Positions 1 to 8,446 are shown, numbered from the stretch's first letter. The stretch: DNA of 14,320 nt from Hyphomonas sp. (GCA_024743015.1 JANSXJ010000063.1:1-14320), one strand, 5' to 3'. A program made the numbers and translations. The notes: generated by a model not told the origin, from the letters alone.

Positions 1-528
1 ATCAAGAAAATGACCAAGAAAAGAACGCTGTACGCAACGATGTTTGCTCAAATCGTTACGCTCGTTCTGATCGGAATATGGCACGGTGCCGCGTGGACCT
101 TTATCGTCTGGGGGGGCTATAACGCACTGGTGATTTGCACAGAAATGAGCCTGCGCAAGTCCATAGGACACTGGAAATTCTGGAAGCTCAAAATCCTGGT
201 GCCGGTATTTGGGATTTTGACATATTGGCTTTTCGCGTTCGGGGCCCCGTTATTCAGAGGCGAGTCCCTCGGCCAGGCGCTGAACATGTACAAGGCCATT
301 ATCGTTCCGCACACTAACCCGTACTATGTCAGCGACGTCGACAAGTATCTGATCGCCGTCTGCATCACGGTAATATTTTTGTTCCACTCTTACATTCGCA
401 AACGCTCCTTCGAGAAGGTAGCCTACGCGATCCCATTACCTCTACGTACTTTGTTGCTCACCGGTATGATTTTAGGTGTAGCCGTTGCAGGCAGATCAAA
501 TGAAGCATTCATCTACTTTCAATTCTAA
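1..528 (+). CDS. MBOAT family O-acyltransferase, C-terminal part (5' end outside window)
   Basis: The frame is open from base 1, so the gene starts upstream and only about the last 175 residues are seen. They contain the MBOAT signature WHGAAWTFIVWGGYN with its invariant histidine (codon 28 from the window edge), several hydrophobic segments, and the ending FIYFQF that is common in AlgI/DltB-like members. Known members are polytopic inner-membrane proteins that move acyl groups, usually acetyl, across the membrane to a periplasmic polysaccharide or wall polymer. The next gene overlaps by 29 bp and encodes a membrane-anchored SGNH protein, the usual partner. I infer an exopolysaccharide or cell-surface O-acetylation pair. 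The acceptor polymer cannot be told from this fragment. The family call is firm; the specific AlgI-type function is not. Confidence 0.9.
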   Translation: MKKMTKKRTLYATMFAQIVTLVLIGIWHGAAWTFIVWGGYNALVICTEMSLRKSIGHWKFWKLKILVPVFGILTYWLFAFGAPLFRGESLGQALNMYKAIIVPHTNPYYVSDVDKYLIAVCITVIFLFHSYIRKRSFEKVAYAIPLPLRTLLLTGMILGVAVAGRSNEAFIYFQF

Positions 529-1558
529 AGCAGAGCAGATCAGCTCGACGGCCAATTTCGACTGGCTGATCAGCCTGGTTTCTGCTGGGATCCTGTCTTT
601 GATCGTGCTGGTTTTCTACGATAACTGGCTGAGAGAAAAAGGCGTCGAGCCCAGCTTTGAAAATTCTTTGCAGCGTTGGAGTATGGTTCGCGCGCAGCTG
701 CAGAATGATGAGAATCCGAGCTCGATTGTACTTCTCGGTGCATCAAGAATGCAGGGCAATATCAACATGACCGCGACTAAAGCCCGGGATCCCGAGAGGA
801 ATGTTTATCAATTGGCCATGGAGGGGTTGCCCCCATTCGCATCACTCGAAGACATCGCCGACAATACGGACTTCAAAGGCACCGTAATGGTATCCGTGTT
901 TCCATCCTGGATCCTTGAAGAGGGTGGAAAATATGACCAGGCGCAGCTCGTCGACTACTATCATGACAATTGGAATTGGGCGCGATGGATTGATACGATG
1001 GCTGCGGATGCGGTGTCGAACACTTTTGTGTTCACCGATAATCGCTACAGATTTCGTAATGCCGTGGATGCGCTGATCAATCACGATACGATTTTCCAAG
1101 GCGTGGACTACGTGAACATCTCCGAGGACCGGGAGCGTCGATTGGATGTGGACAAGATCGACCTCGAGCAACTTCGTGGTCGCATTTTATGGTCTACGGA
1201 AAAAGAACTGACAGATGCTGGTATCCCTGATCGGGACACATGGCAGAGTTCCGTCGCAGCACTCAAGGCGCCGGTTGAAAAGATCAGAGCGCGCGGGGGT
1301 CGCGTTATCCTCATCCGGATGCCAAGCAGCGGTCCGGTGTATCAGATGGAACAGACCGCGTTTCCGCGCCAATTGTACTGGGATTCCATTGTCACAGGCG
1401 CAGACCCGGATGCGGCGATACACTTCGCTGATTATCCGCAATTGTTGTCGTTTGAGCTCGCCGACTATAGCCACCTTGATCGCGACGACACACTGGCGTT
1501 CACCCATGCATTGTTCGATATTATCGACAGCTTCGATGCGGATTCGAATGTCAGCTAG
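500..1558 (+). CDS. Membrane-anchored SGNH-like (DltD/AlgX-type) partner of the MBOAT acyltransferase
   Basis: The protein has 352 residues from the ATG at 500; a TTG at 485 in the same frame is a weaker alternative. One membrane segment lies at about residues 22-40 (LISLVSAGILSLIVLVFY), followed by a large domain predicted to be periplasmic. IVLLGASRMQG puts a candidate nucleophile Ser at residue 82, in the SGNH block I position. Near the end ADYSHL supplies a D322-x-x-H325 pair, the usual catalytic Asp/His arrangement. This layout matches the single-pass SGNH proteins that accept an acyl group from an MBOAT partner and pass it to a polymer, or assist that transfer. It overlaps the MBOAT gene by 29 bp, which suggests translational coupling. 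I see no close named family, and local GC looks lower than in polA. Catalytic activity is inferred from the motifs. Confidence 0.75.
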   Translation: MKHSSTFNSKAEQISSTANFDWLISLVSAGILSLIVLVFYDNWLREKGVEPSFENSLQRWSMVRAQLQNDENPSSIVLLGASRMQGNINMTATKARDPERNVYQLAMEGLPPFASLEDIADNTDFKGTVMVSVFPSWILEEGGKYDQAQLVDYYHDNWNWARWIDTMAADAVSNTFVFTDNRYRFRNAVDALINHDTIFQGVDYVNISEDRERRLDVDKIDLEQLRGRILWSTEKELTDAGIPDRDTWQSSVAALKAPVEKIRARGGRVILIRMPSSGPVYQMEQTAFPRQLYWDSIVTGADPDAAIHFADYPQLLSFELADYSHLDRDDTLAFTHALFDIIDSFDADSNVS

Positions 1559-1611
1559 GCGTTAGGCGCTGCGTGATACTCGATGTCTCTCTGTCCAGGT
1601 AAGGTCGCCGA

Positions 1612-4413
1612 CTAGTGCGCTTCGGCCCAGTTCATCCCGGTGTCTGCCTCAACAACGAGCGGGACGCTTAATTCGAGCGCGGGTAAGGGTGCCTTTTCCA
1701 TCGTTGTGCGGACCACTTCGATTGTTTCTTCCGCTTCTGCCTCAGGAGCTTCGAAGATCAGTTCATCATGCACCTGCAGCAGCATTTTAGCCTTCAAACC
1801 AGCCGCTTCGAGCGCGGGTGGCATATGCACCATGGCGCGCTTGATGATGTCCGCGGCGGACCCCTGGATGGGCGCGTTGATCGCCTGTCGCTCGGCGAAG
1901 CCCCTTTGTGGGCCCTTGGCCTTGATCCCTTTCAGGTGCAGCACGCGACCAAATATGGTTTCGACGCGCTCATGCTCAGCGGCGTATTTCTTGGTCTCGT
2001 CCATATAGGCCTTGATGCCTGGGAAGCGTTTGAAATAGGTCTTGATGTACGCCGAGGCCTCGTCGCGGGGGATTGAAAGCTGGCGCGCCAGTCCGAAGGC
2101 AGAGATCCCGTAAATGATGCCGAAATTGATCGCCTTGGCGCGGCGACGGATCATCGGATCCATCCCCTCAATCGGAGTGTCAAACATCTCGCCGGCGGTC
2201 ATGGCGTGAATATCCAGGCCTTGATTGAAAGCATCCTTGAGCGCGTCGATCCCAGCAATGTGCGCAAGCAGGCGCAACTCGATCTGGCTGTAATCGGCGC
2301 TGATCAGAACATTTCCGGCCTCGGGAATGAAGGCTTCGCGAATCTTGCGGCCGTCCTCGGTCCGTATCGGTATGTTCTGCAGGTTTGGATCGTTGGATGA
2401 GAGACGTCCAGTTTGCGCCCCGGTCATCCCGTAATTCGTGTGAACTCGTCCCGTGCGTGGGCTTATTTGTTGCTGCAGAGTCTCGGTATAAGTCGAGCGC
2501 AGCTTTGAGACGGTCCGCCAATTGATCACCGCCCGCGGCAGATCATGGCCCTCTGCGGCGAGGTCTTCCAGAATGTCCGCACCGGTTTGCCAGGCACCGG
2601 TCTTGGTTTTCTTGCCGCCTTCCAGACCCATCTCGTCAAACAGGATCTCTCCGAGCTGTTTCGGGCTGCCAAGATTGAATTCACGTCCCGCAAGTTCGTA
2701 GGCCTCCGCCTCGTACCGGGCCATGGACTGACTGAAATCGGCTGACAGACGCGACAGGTGTTCGCGGTCTACTTTGATCCCATGAGCCTCCATGTCCGCC
2801 AGGACTTGGACTAGCGGTCGCTCCAGCGTTTCGTAGACCGTGGTGACATGTTCGCTGTGCAGGCGACGTTTGCCCTCAAGCCATAGCCTGAGCGTGATGT
2901 CGGCGTCTTCAGCCGCATACTCAGTGGCCTTGTCGAGCGGGACACGATCAAAGCTGATCTGCTTTTTGCCGGTGCCGCAGACATCCTTGAACGACAACGG
3001 TGTGTGATGGAAATAGCGCTCGGATAGCTCGTCCATGCCGTGATTGTGCATGCCGGCATGCATCACGAAGCTGAGCAGCATCGTATCATCGATTGGCGCC
3101 ATTCGAATATCGTGGCGCGCCAGGACTGAAACATCATATTTGAGATTGTGACCGATCTTCAGGACTGCGTCGTCTTCAAACAGTGTTTTCAATGCCTCGA
3201 GCGCCTTTTCCTTATTGATCTGGCGCGGCGGGTCGATGCCGAACATATCGTCGCTGGGTGCGTCCGGATCTGTGTCCGGGTCGACATGAGCGAGGGGAAT
3301 GTAACACGCTTCGCCCGGGCCGAGCGCGAGTGAGACGCCGACCAGGCCTGCTTCATGGGCATCAAGCGCGTCGGTTTCTGTATCCACGGCGACATAGCCC
3401 TGCCGGGTCGCGCGGGTGATCCAGTCTTCCAGCGTGTCGAAATCGCGAATGCAGACATAGGTGCTGCGATCGATCTGCACAGGTTCGTCTTCGGTCGCTT
3501 CGTCCAGTGTGCCTTCCAGCTCAAATGTCTCGCGGACGCGCCGCGTGATTGTTCGAAATTCCATCTTCTCGAGGAAATCCAGCAGCGTCTTTGGATCGGG
3601 ATCGGCGACGGCCAGATCCTCCATCGCAACCTCAACCGGTACATCAGTTTTTAGCGTGACAAGATCGCGGGACAAGCGGATCTGGTCGGCATGGTCGATC
3701 AAGGTTTGGCGGCGTTTGGGTTGCTTAATCTCCTCTGCACGAGCGAGAAGTGTATCAAGGTCTCCATATTCGGTGATCAGGGTCGCGGCGGTTTTGACAC
3801 CGATGCCGGGCGCGCCTGGAATGTTGTCGACGCTGTCGCCGGCAAGGGATTGAATGTCGATGACTTTTTCAGGTCCAACGCCGAACTTCTCCACCACTTG
3901 ATCATGGCTGATATGTTTGTTCTTCATCGTGTCGAGCATGAAGATCTTGTCAGTGACCAGCTGCATCAGGTCTTTGTCCGAAGAGACAATCGTGACGCGC
4001 GCCCCTTTCGCCTCTGCCAGTCGGGCATATGTCGCGATCAGGTCATCAGCCTCATAGCCTTCCATTTCCAGGGCATGCGTATGGAAGGCAATTGCGGCCT
4101 CTCTCACCAGCGGGAATTGCGGTCGCAGGTCTTCCGGCGGCTCTGATCGGTTCGCCTTGTACTCCGGGAACATTTCATTCCGGAATGTGTAGGAAGACTT
4201 GTCAAACACGCAGGCGAAATGGGTCGGTCGTTCATCGCCCTTGAGGTCCTCGAGCAGCTTCCAGAGCATGTTGCAGAAACCAGACACTGCTCCAACCGGA
4301 AGACCGTCCGAAGCGCGGGTTAGTGGGGGCAGGGCATGATAGGCGCGAAATATGTAGGCGCTCGCATCAATCAGATAGAGATGTGAGTCGGAATTGATTG
4401 GCGCGCTTGGCAT
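1612..4413 (-). CDS. polA: DNA polymerase I
   Basis: The 933-residue, full-length, three-domain enzyme works in Okazaki-fragment maturation and repair gap filling. The 5'-3' exonuclease spans about residues 10-290 (YLIDASAY, GYEADDLIATYA, GDSVDNIPGAPGIG). The 3'-5' exonuclease spans about 320-520 and is intact: D344-T-E346, D427 in GHNLKYD, and Y499-x-x-x-D503. The polymerase domain has motif A (SADYSQIELR, D707), motif B (RRRAKAINFGIIYG, with K760, F764 and Y768) and motif C (VHDEL, D883). F764 sits where E. coli has F762, the residue that allows dideoxynucleotide discrimination. An AGAGGA ribosome-binding site lies 8 bases before the ATG at 4413; a second ATG at 4420 is out of frame. The gene is convergent with the SGNH gene across 53 bp and lies downstream of the araC-like gene on the same strand, with its own long leader. 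Confidence 0.98.
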   Translation of the reverse strand: MPSAPINSDSHLYLIDASAYIFRAYHALPPLTRASDGLPVGAVSGFCNMLWKLLEDLKGDERPTHFACVFDKSSYTFRNEMFPEYKANRSEPPEDLRPQFPLVREAAIAFHTHALEMEGYEADDLIATYARLAEAKGARVTIVSSDKDLMQLVTDKIFMLDTMKNKHISHDQVVEKFGVGPEKVIDIQSLAGDSVDNIPGAPGIGVKTAATLITEYGDLDTLLARAEEIKQPKRRQTLIDHADQIRLSRDLVTLKTDVPVEVAMEDLAVADPDPKTLLDFLEKMEFRTITRRVRETFELEGTLDEATEDEPVQIDRSTYVCIRDFDTLEDWITRATRQGYVAVDTETDALDAHEAGLVGVSLALGPGEACYIPLAHVDPDTDPDAPSDDMFGIDPPRQINKEKALEALKTLFEDDAVLKIGHNLKYDVSVLARHDIRMAPIDDTMLLSFVMHAGMHNHGMDELSERYFHHTPLSFKDVCGTGKKQISFDRVPLDKATEYAAEDADITLRLWLEGKRRLHSEHVTTVYETLERPLVQVLADMEAHGIKVDREHLSRLSADFSQSMARYEAEAYELAGREFNLGSPKQLGEILFDEMGLEGGKKTKTGAWQTGADILEDLAAEGHDLPRAVINWRTVSKLRSTYTETLQQQISPRTGRVHTNYGMTGAQTGRLSSNDPNLQNIPIRTEDGRKIREAFIPEAGNVLISADYSQIELRLLAHIAGIDALKDAFNQGLDIHAMTAGEMFDTPIEGMDPMIRRRAKAINFGIIYGISAFGLARQLSIPRDEASAYIKTYFKRFPGIKAYMDETKKYAAEHERVETIFGRVLHLKGIKAKGPQRGFAERQAINAPIQGSAADIIKRAMVHMPPALEAAGLKAKMLLQVHDELIFEAPEAEAEETIEVVRTTMEKAPLPALELSVPLVVEADTGMNWAEAH

Positions 4414-4592
4414 GGCTCATGTCCTCTATTGCGGGACGAGTATTAGCGGCGAGTCGTGGCTGTGGGTAGGGGGCTGCTAATCCGTTTCTCGGATTGATCG
4501 CGAGCGCGGGTGCGGAGTGGAGCACACCCGACTGTTTTGGTAAGGCCGTTTGCGAGACTTCATCCGCTCTGATGACGGATTAGGGGTCTCGC
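4414..4592 (-). other. Hairpin-rich spacer between the araC-like gene and polA
   Basis: The 179-bp spacer has no convincing ORF but three inverted repeats. The largest begins on the base after the araC-like stop codon: arms GCGAGAC (4552-4558) and GTCTCGC (4586-4592) enclose an inner ATCCG/CGGAT pair (4562-4566, 4576-4580). The second is CGGGTG/CACCCG (4507-4512, 4525-4530). The third is AATCCG/CGGATT (4479-4484, 4490-4495). CTAATCCG (4477-4484) is also the exact reverse complement of CGGATTAG (4576-4583), so the outer hairpins could pair with each other instead. No U-tract follows any stem on either strand, so a classical intrinsic terminator is not supported. The likely roles are a 3' end or processing signal for the upstream mRNA and a structured leader for polA. 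Confidence 0.5.
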
Positions 4593-5477
4593 TCACACCG
4601 CCGCCAATGGGCGTGTTTCTGCTAAACGGCCCAAGGTTTTCTTGGTCATATTTAGATAACCGCTTGGAGACTTAATGATCCCTCGATCCTGTTTTTTGAT
4701 CGGCCGCAATCGGCACTCGGGTGGCAAGCTGTCATAAACAGAAAGATCCACGAGCTCGCCCGGTGGAACACCAAATCTGCGTTTCACCGATCGATTAAAG
4801 TTCGCGCCCGATGAGAAGCCCCATTTGTTCGCGACCTGCGTGACAATCCCGCGCTGTCCGGGTTGCTTTGAAATGTCGATGACGGCGCGAAGCAATCGGC
4901 GCTCGTTAATGTATTGGCGAACGCCTCCGCGTTCGTTGAACATCCGATAGAGTGAGGCTCGAGAAAGGCCGAAGTCCCGTAGCAGCGTGTTTGCGGAAAG
5001 GTCCTGATCCAGGAGATTTTGTTCGATATGACGGCAGATCTGATCCTGTAGAGCAGCCCGCGCACGCCGTCGGACATCGCTGTGCTCGCATCCGGTATTC
5101 AAGGCGATTGTCAAGCAAGCGATCAATTGTGCATACGCTTCCTGATCATAGGCGTTACGCGACTGAAGAGACTCAAACATCTCATCGAACAACCGATTGA
5201 GAATCTGCCCCATCGGATGCCACGGTGGGAAAGTTATCAGCGTATCGTGGATATCCGGATGGTATCCAATTGCGACTTTCGGTATGTGAACGGTCTGCAT
5301 GGTCGACTGGCTCTGCACGCATTCGGTCTGACACGCTTGATCCAGCAGGTAGACCATTCCAGAGTCGCGATCGACATTTAGGTCGCCGCTACGCCCTCTG
5401 ATGATCCCCCGAACCAGGCGATGCAGGAAGACAAATGGTTCACCGCTCGCGGCTTGACGGTTCGACTTTCTCACCAT
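4593..5477 (-). CDS. AraC-family transcriptional regulator (probably 5'-truncated or frameshifted)
   Basis: From the first ATG the protein has 294 residues. The C-terminal part carries two helix-turn-helix units typical of AraC/XylS proteins: about residues 158-181 (LSANTLLRDFGLSRASLYRMF) and 210-236 (ending GFSSGANFNRSVKRRFG, then VPPGEL). A tail of about 50 residues follows. The N-terminal part, with SGDLNVDRDSGMVYLLD at about residues 30-46, resembles the 'AraC-binding-like' sensory domain but starts mid-domain. The same frame stays open upstream for 62 more codons, to a TGA at 5664-5666, without any ATG, GTG or TTG. That extension also reads like the domain's N-terminal half, so the annotated ATG is probably not the ancestral start. 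The gene is divergent from the APC permease, a likely regulatory target. GC looks lower than in neighbours. Confidence 0.8.
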   Translation of the reverse strand: MVRKSNRQAASGEPFVFLHRLVRGIIRGRSGDLNVDRDSGMVYLLDQACQTECVQSQSTMQTVHIPKVAIGYHPDIHDTLITFPPWHPMGQILNRLFDEMFESLQSRNAYDQEAYAQLIACLTIALNTGCEHSDVRRRARAALQDQICRHIEQNLLDQDLSANTLLRDFGLSRASLYRMFNERGGVRQYINERRLLRAVIDISKQPGQRGIVTQVANKWGFSSGANFNRSVKRRFGVPPGELVDLSVYDSLPPECRLRPIKKQDRGIIKSPSGYLNMTKKTLGRLAETRPLAAV

Positions 5478-5683
5478 GAATGGATCGGTCTGAAACTCGG
5501 AAAAAAGACAATGCTCTATGTCCCAGTTCCGAGATAGATAACGTCCTGTATTTCCTACGGACTGAAGGGGAGTGAACTCAAACAGTGCCCCGTCGATTCC
5601 GGCATATATATTGATGGCACGTCGAGCATGCGCCGATGTGGCTCGGCGACGGTTCTTAAATTGTCACTAAATACCGCCTTCAC
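5478..5683 (-). pseudogene. Probable displaced 5' part of the araC-like gene
   Basis: Upstream of the ATG at 5477 the araC frame stays open to 5663 and encodes peptides such as IDGALFEFTPL and RNWDIEHCLFSEFQTDPF. These fit the first half of the AraC-binding-like domain. No ATG, GTG or TTG occurs in this extension; the only candidate is a CTG at 5583-5585. A GTG at 5681-5683 in another frame starts VKAVFSDNLRTVAEP, which resembles the usual opening of such regulators. It would join the araC frame by a -1 shift somewhere around 5600-5640. I infer a single-base loss, sequencing error or recoding event. The domain resemblance is from memory of the family, not from an alignment. Confidence 0.45.
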
Positions 5684-5867
5684 GCCCCGTCTCTTCTTTC
5701 GCTTCTATTTCCGACAAATGTCGTTCACGTACATGAGATCCATAGCAGTTTTTTGCCCTTGAATATTGGCGTAGTGTCTCAAACTTCGGCGATGGAAGCG
5801 CGATTTTGAGCGCTGAATCCTCGAATAGCGTGGACATTGCTTACGCTCTTTCTCTATTCAGCGACCG
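5664..5867. promoter_or_regulatory. Divergent control region between araC-like gene and permease
   Basis: About 200 bp separate the open araC frame from the permease start and hold no supported gene, except for the possible GTG-started N-terminus near 5683. It should contain the promoters for both directions. One clear symmetric site is CGACA-AA-TGTCG at 5712-5723, a candidate operator for the adjacent regulator. I could not identify a convincing -35/-10 pair on either strand. Confidence 0.35.
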
Positions 5868-7193
5868 ATGAAGACTTATTTCTCTCCTGGAACCGCTCTG
5901 GCCATCGTGATTGCGAATATGATCGGAACAGGGGTGTTCACCAGCCTGGGGTTCCAACTCGCGACGCTGCAAAGCGGGTTTGCGCTGATCATGCTTTGGG
6001 TCGTCGGCGGCGTGATCGCCGTCTGCGGGGCGCTCTCCTATGCCGAGTTGGGGGCCGCCTTGCCGCGCTCCGGAGGGGAATATAATTTTCTCGGGCGGAT
6101 CTATCACCCGTCCGCAGGATTCGTCTCGGGTTGGGTCTCGTCGACGATTGGCTTCTCGGCACCCGTGGCGCTCGCCGCCATGACGTTCGGGGCATACACG
6201 ACATCTTCCATCCTGCCGGACGCTTCTGAGACGGTGCGCGCATGGACCGAACGCGGCCTCGCGGTTGGTCTAATCATTTCACTGACATTGATTCATACGC
6301 GCAAGCGCCTGACGAGCGGCAGGTTTCAGAGCCTGTTCACCGCGATAAAGGTGGCTGTGATCCTGGTGGTCAGCGTTGCGGGCCTGGCTTTGGTATCAGA
6401 GTATCAACCTGTCTCCCTGTTACCGCGCCCCGGTGATTCCGCAGCGCTGACCTCAAGCGCTTTTGCGGTGTCCCTGATCTATGTCAGCTATGCATATACA
6501 GGCTGGAACGTCGCCACTTATCTCACCGACGAGTTGGAGCGACCGCAACGCAGCTTGCCCCGCGTTCTCTTCGTCGGAGCATTTGGCGTGATGTTGCTCT
6601 ACATCCTCCTGAACGCGGTCTTCCTGCTGACCACTCCTATGGAAAAAATGGTCGGAGAAGTCGAAGTCGGAGTCATCGCTGCGCGCCATGTCTTTGGTCA
6701 GATGGGGGCGCTGTTTACCGGCGCGATTCTAGGGGTTTTGCTGATATCGACTGTCTCGGCCATGACCATTGCCGGACCGCGCGTGCTGCAAATGGTCGGG
6801 CAGGATATCAAGGCGTTTCGGTTCCTTGCGACAACCAACTCAGATGGCATGCCGACGACCGGTGTCCTCGTGCAGTCAGGTCTGGCGCTCCTTTTCGTGC
6901 TCACGGCCACATTCGATCAGGTGTTGGTTTTTGCAGGGTTTACACTCGCGCTGAACAGCCTTTTAGCGGTCGCGGGTCTGTTTGTTTTGAGATTGCGCGA
7001 GCCTGAATTGGCGCGACCCTTTAGAGTGCCGCTTTTTCCGTTCCCGCCGCTCATCTATCTCGTCTTGACCATCTGGACGCTCGTCTACGTCGCGATTGAG
7101 CGTCCACAGGAAGTCGCTGTGAGCGCGGTCCTGATTGGATTGGGCGTAGCGATCTATTTGATCAGCCGCGATCGGAGCGCAGATAGTCGCTAG
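5868..7193 (+). CDS. APC-superfamily amino-acid permease
   Basis: The 441-residue inner-membrane protein has about 12 hydrophobic segments. Segment 1 (IVIANMIGTGVFTSLGF) carries the broken-helix IGTGVF motif at residues 19-24, which binds the amino-acid backbone in this superfamily. After segment 2 comes ELGAALPRSGGEYNFLGRIY (about residues 60-79), the typical P-x-SGGEY signature. Length and motifs fit the AA_permease_2 group, and the protein probably imports or exchanges an amino acid or related amine. The substrate cannot be predicted. The ATG at 5868 is chosen because it puts segment 1 at the expected place; no strong Shine-Dalgarno is visible. The gene is divergent from the araC-like regulator and ends in a 4-bp overlap with phaZ on the opposite strand. 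Confidence 0.9.
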   Translation: MKTYFSPGTALAIVIANMIGTGVFTSLGFQLATLQSGFALIMLWVVGGVIAVCGALSYAELGAALPRSGGEYNFLGRIYHPSAGFVSGWVSSTIGFSAPVALAAMTFGAYTTSSILPDASETVRAWTERGLAVGLIISLTLIHTRKRLTSGRFQSLFTAIKVAVILVVSVAGLALVSEYQPVSLLPRPGDSAALTSSAFAVSLIYVSYAYTGWNVATYLTDELERPQRSLPRVLFVGAFGVMLLYILLNAVFLLTTPMEKMVGEVEVGVIAARHVFGQMGALFTGAILGVLLISTVSAMTIAGPRVLQMVGQDIKAFRFLATTNSDGMPTTGVLVQSGLALLFVLTATFDQVLVFAGFTLALNSLLAVAGLFVLRLREPELARPFRVPLFPFPPLIYLVLTIWTLVYVAIERPQEVAVSAVLIGLGVAIYLISRDRSADSR

Positions 7194-8425
7194 CGCTTGC
7201 GTTTGTCGATCTTGGCCTGGAACTTATTGATGCGGGGAACGATTTCTGATTCAAACCGTCGTCCGTTGAATACGCCGTAATGCCCAACGCCCGGCTGAAT
7301 ATAGTCGGTTTGCATCTTGTCGGGGATGCCGGTGCATAGATCGTGTGCTGCCTGGGTTTGACCGATGCCTGAAATGTCGTCTTTTTCGCCTTCGACGGTC
7401 ATCAAACCGACGTCAGTGATCTTGCCTGGATTTACCAGGCGCTCGCCGCGATACTTGAACTTGCCACGCGCAAGGCGGTGTTCACGGAACACGCGGCGAA
7501 TGGTTTGAAGATAGAACTCCTCCGTCAGGTCCAGAACAGCGAGATACTCGTCATAGAAAACCCGATGCTTCTCGGCGCTGTCTTCATCACCTTCGACGAG
7601 ATGGTCGAAAAAGCGCGCTTGCGCATCCACATGTCTATCCCAGTTCATGTGCATGAAGCTGGTGAGCTGGACGAAGCCGGGATAAACGCGCCGCATCATT
7701 CCAGGCCAGGGGGCTGGCACCGTGTAGATCATCTTTTCCCGAAACCACTCAAAGCTGCGCTCTTCAGCCAGTAGATTCGGGACGGTCGGCGATTTGCGGG
7801 CATCAATGGGGGATCCCATGAACGTCATGCTGGAGGGCAGGGCGGCGTCGCCGTCTTCTGACATCATTGAAATCGCGGCAAGAACCGCTGGTCCCGGCTG
7901 ACACACGGCGACGACATGCGCTCCACCCCCAATATGCTGCAGCGCAAAGCGGACATGATCGATATAGTCATCGAGATCAAAGCGCCCGTACCAAACGGGT
8001 GCCATTTTCGCGTCTGTCCAATCCGTGATGTAGACTTCATGCGTCGGTAGAAATGCCTCCACCGTCCCGCGAAGGAGGGTCGCGAAGTGACCCGAAAGCG
8101 GGGCGCAGATCAACAATCTTGGGCGGCCAACCGGCGTGCCCTGTGTTTCGAAATGGACTAGATTGCACCAATTGGTCGACCAGGTCGTGACTGGCGTGAC
8201 CGCGCGTAGTTCTCCGTCGATCTCGGTATGCGGGATCTGCCATTCTGGTTTCCCGTAATAGCGCGTGGCGCGTTCGAAGACACTGCTCGCGGCATGTGTG
8301 GCGCGCCCAAAGGCGGTATTCTTAAATGGGTTGAGCGGGTGTTCGAGGCTCTGCATTGCCCCTTTCGCCAGCAGGCGCATCGGCGCCAGGGCCGCGCGAT
8401 TCATTTCTACCAGCGTGTACAACAT
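7190..8425 (-). CDS. phaZ: Intracellular poly(3-hydroxybutyrate) depolymerase
   Basis: The 411-residue cytoplasmic enzyme breaks down native PHB granules to 3-hydroxybutyrate units, releasing stored carbon. It belongs to the PhaZ1/PhaZa1 group of alpha/beta-hydrolase fold enzymes that use a cysteine nucleophile. The lipase-box equivalent VCQPGPAV places Cys at residue 175. EGEKDDIS supplies the acid (D349 or D350), and PGVGHYGVFNG supplies His382. Spacing and length match the family, and no signal peptide is present, as expected for the intracellular type. A purine stretch (GGGA) lies about 10 bases before the ATG at 8425. The upstream region carries a near-consensus PhaR-like site. No PHA synthase or phasin gene lies in the window, so phaZ stands alone here. 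Confidence 0.93.
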   Translation of the reverse strand: MLYTLVEMNRAALAPMRLLAKGAMQSLEHPLNPFKNTAFGRATHAASSVFERATRYYGKPEWQIPHTEIDGELRAVTPVTTWSTNWCNLVHFETQGTPVGRPRLLICAPLSGHFATLLRGTVEAFLPTHEVYITDWTDAKMAPVWYGRFDLDDYIDHVRFALQHIGGGAHVVAVCQPGPAVLAAISMMSEDGDAALPSSMTFMGSPIDARKSPTVPNLLAEERSFEWFREKMIYTVPAPWPGMMRRVYPGFVQLTSFMHMNWDRHVDAQARFFDHLVEGDEDSAEKHRVFYDEYLAVLDLTEEFYLQTIRRVFREHRLARGKFKYRGERLVNPGKITDVGLMTVEGEKDDISGIGQTQAAHDLCTGIPDKMQTDYIQPGVGHYGVFNGRRFESEIVPRINKFQAKIDKRKR

Positions 8426-8446
8426 ATGCGTCTATTCCCGTCTTTG

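Noticed and set aside
1559..1611. Terminator between the convergent SGNH gene and polA
   Set aside because: The 53-bp gap has repeated GCG triplets but no stem with a T-run.
3189..3644. Arg/Ser-rich 151-residue open frame inside polA
   Set aside because: It is a frame shadow of a GC-rich gene with low-complexity composition and no domain. Other such frames were dropped for the same reason.
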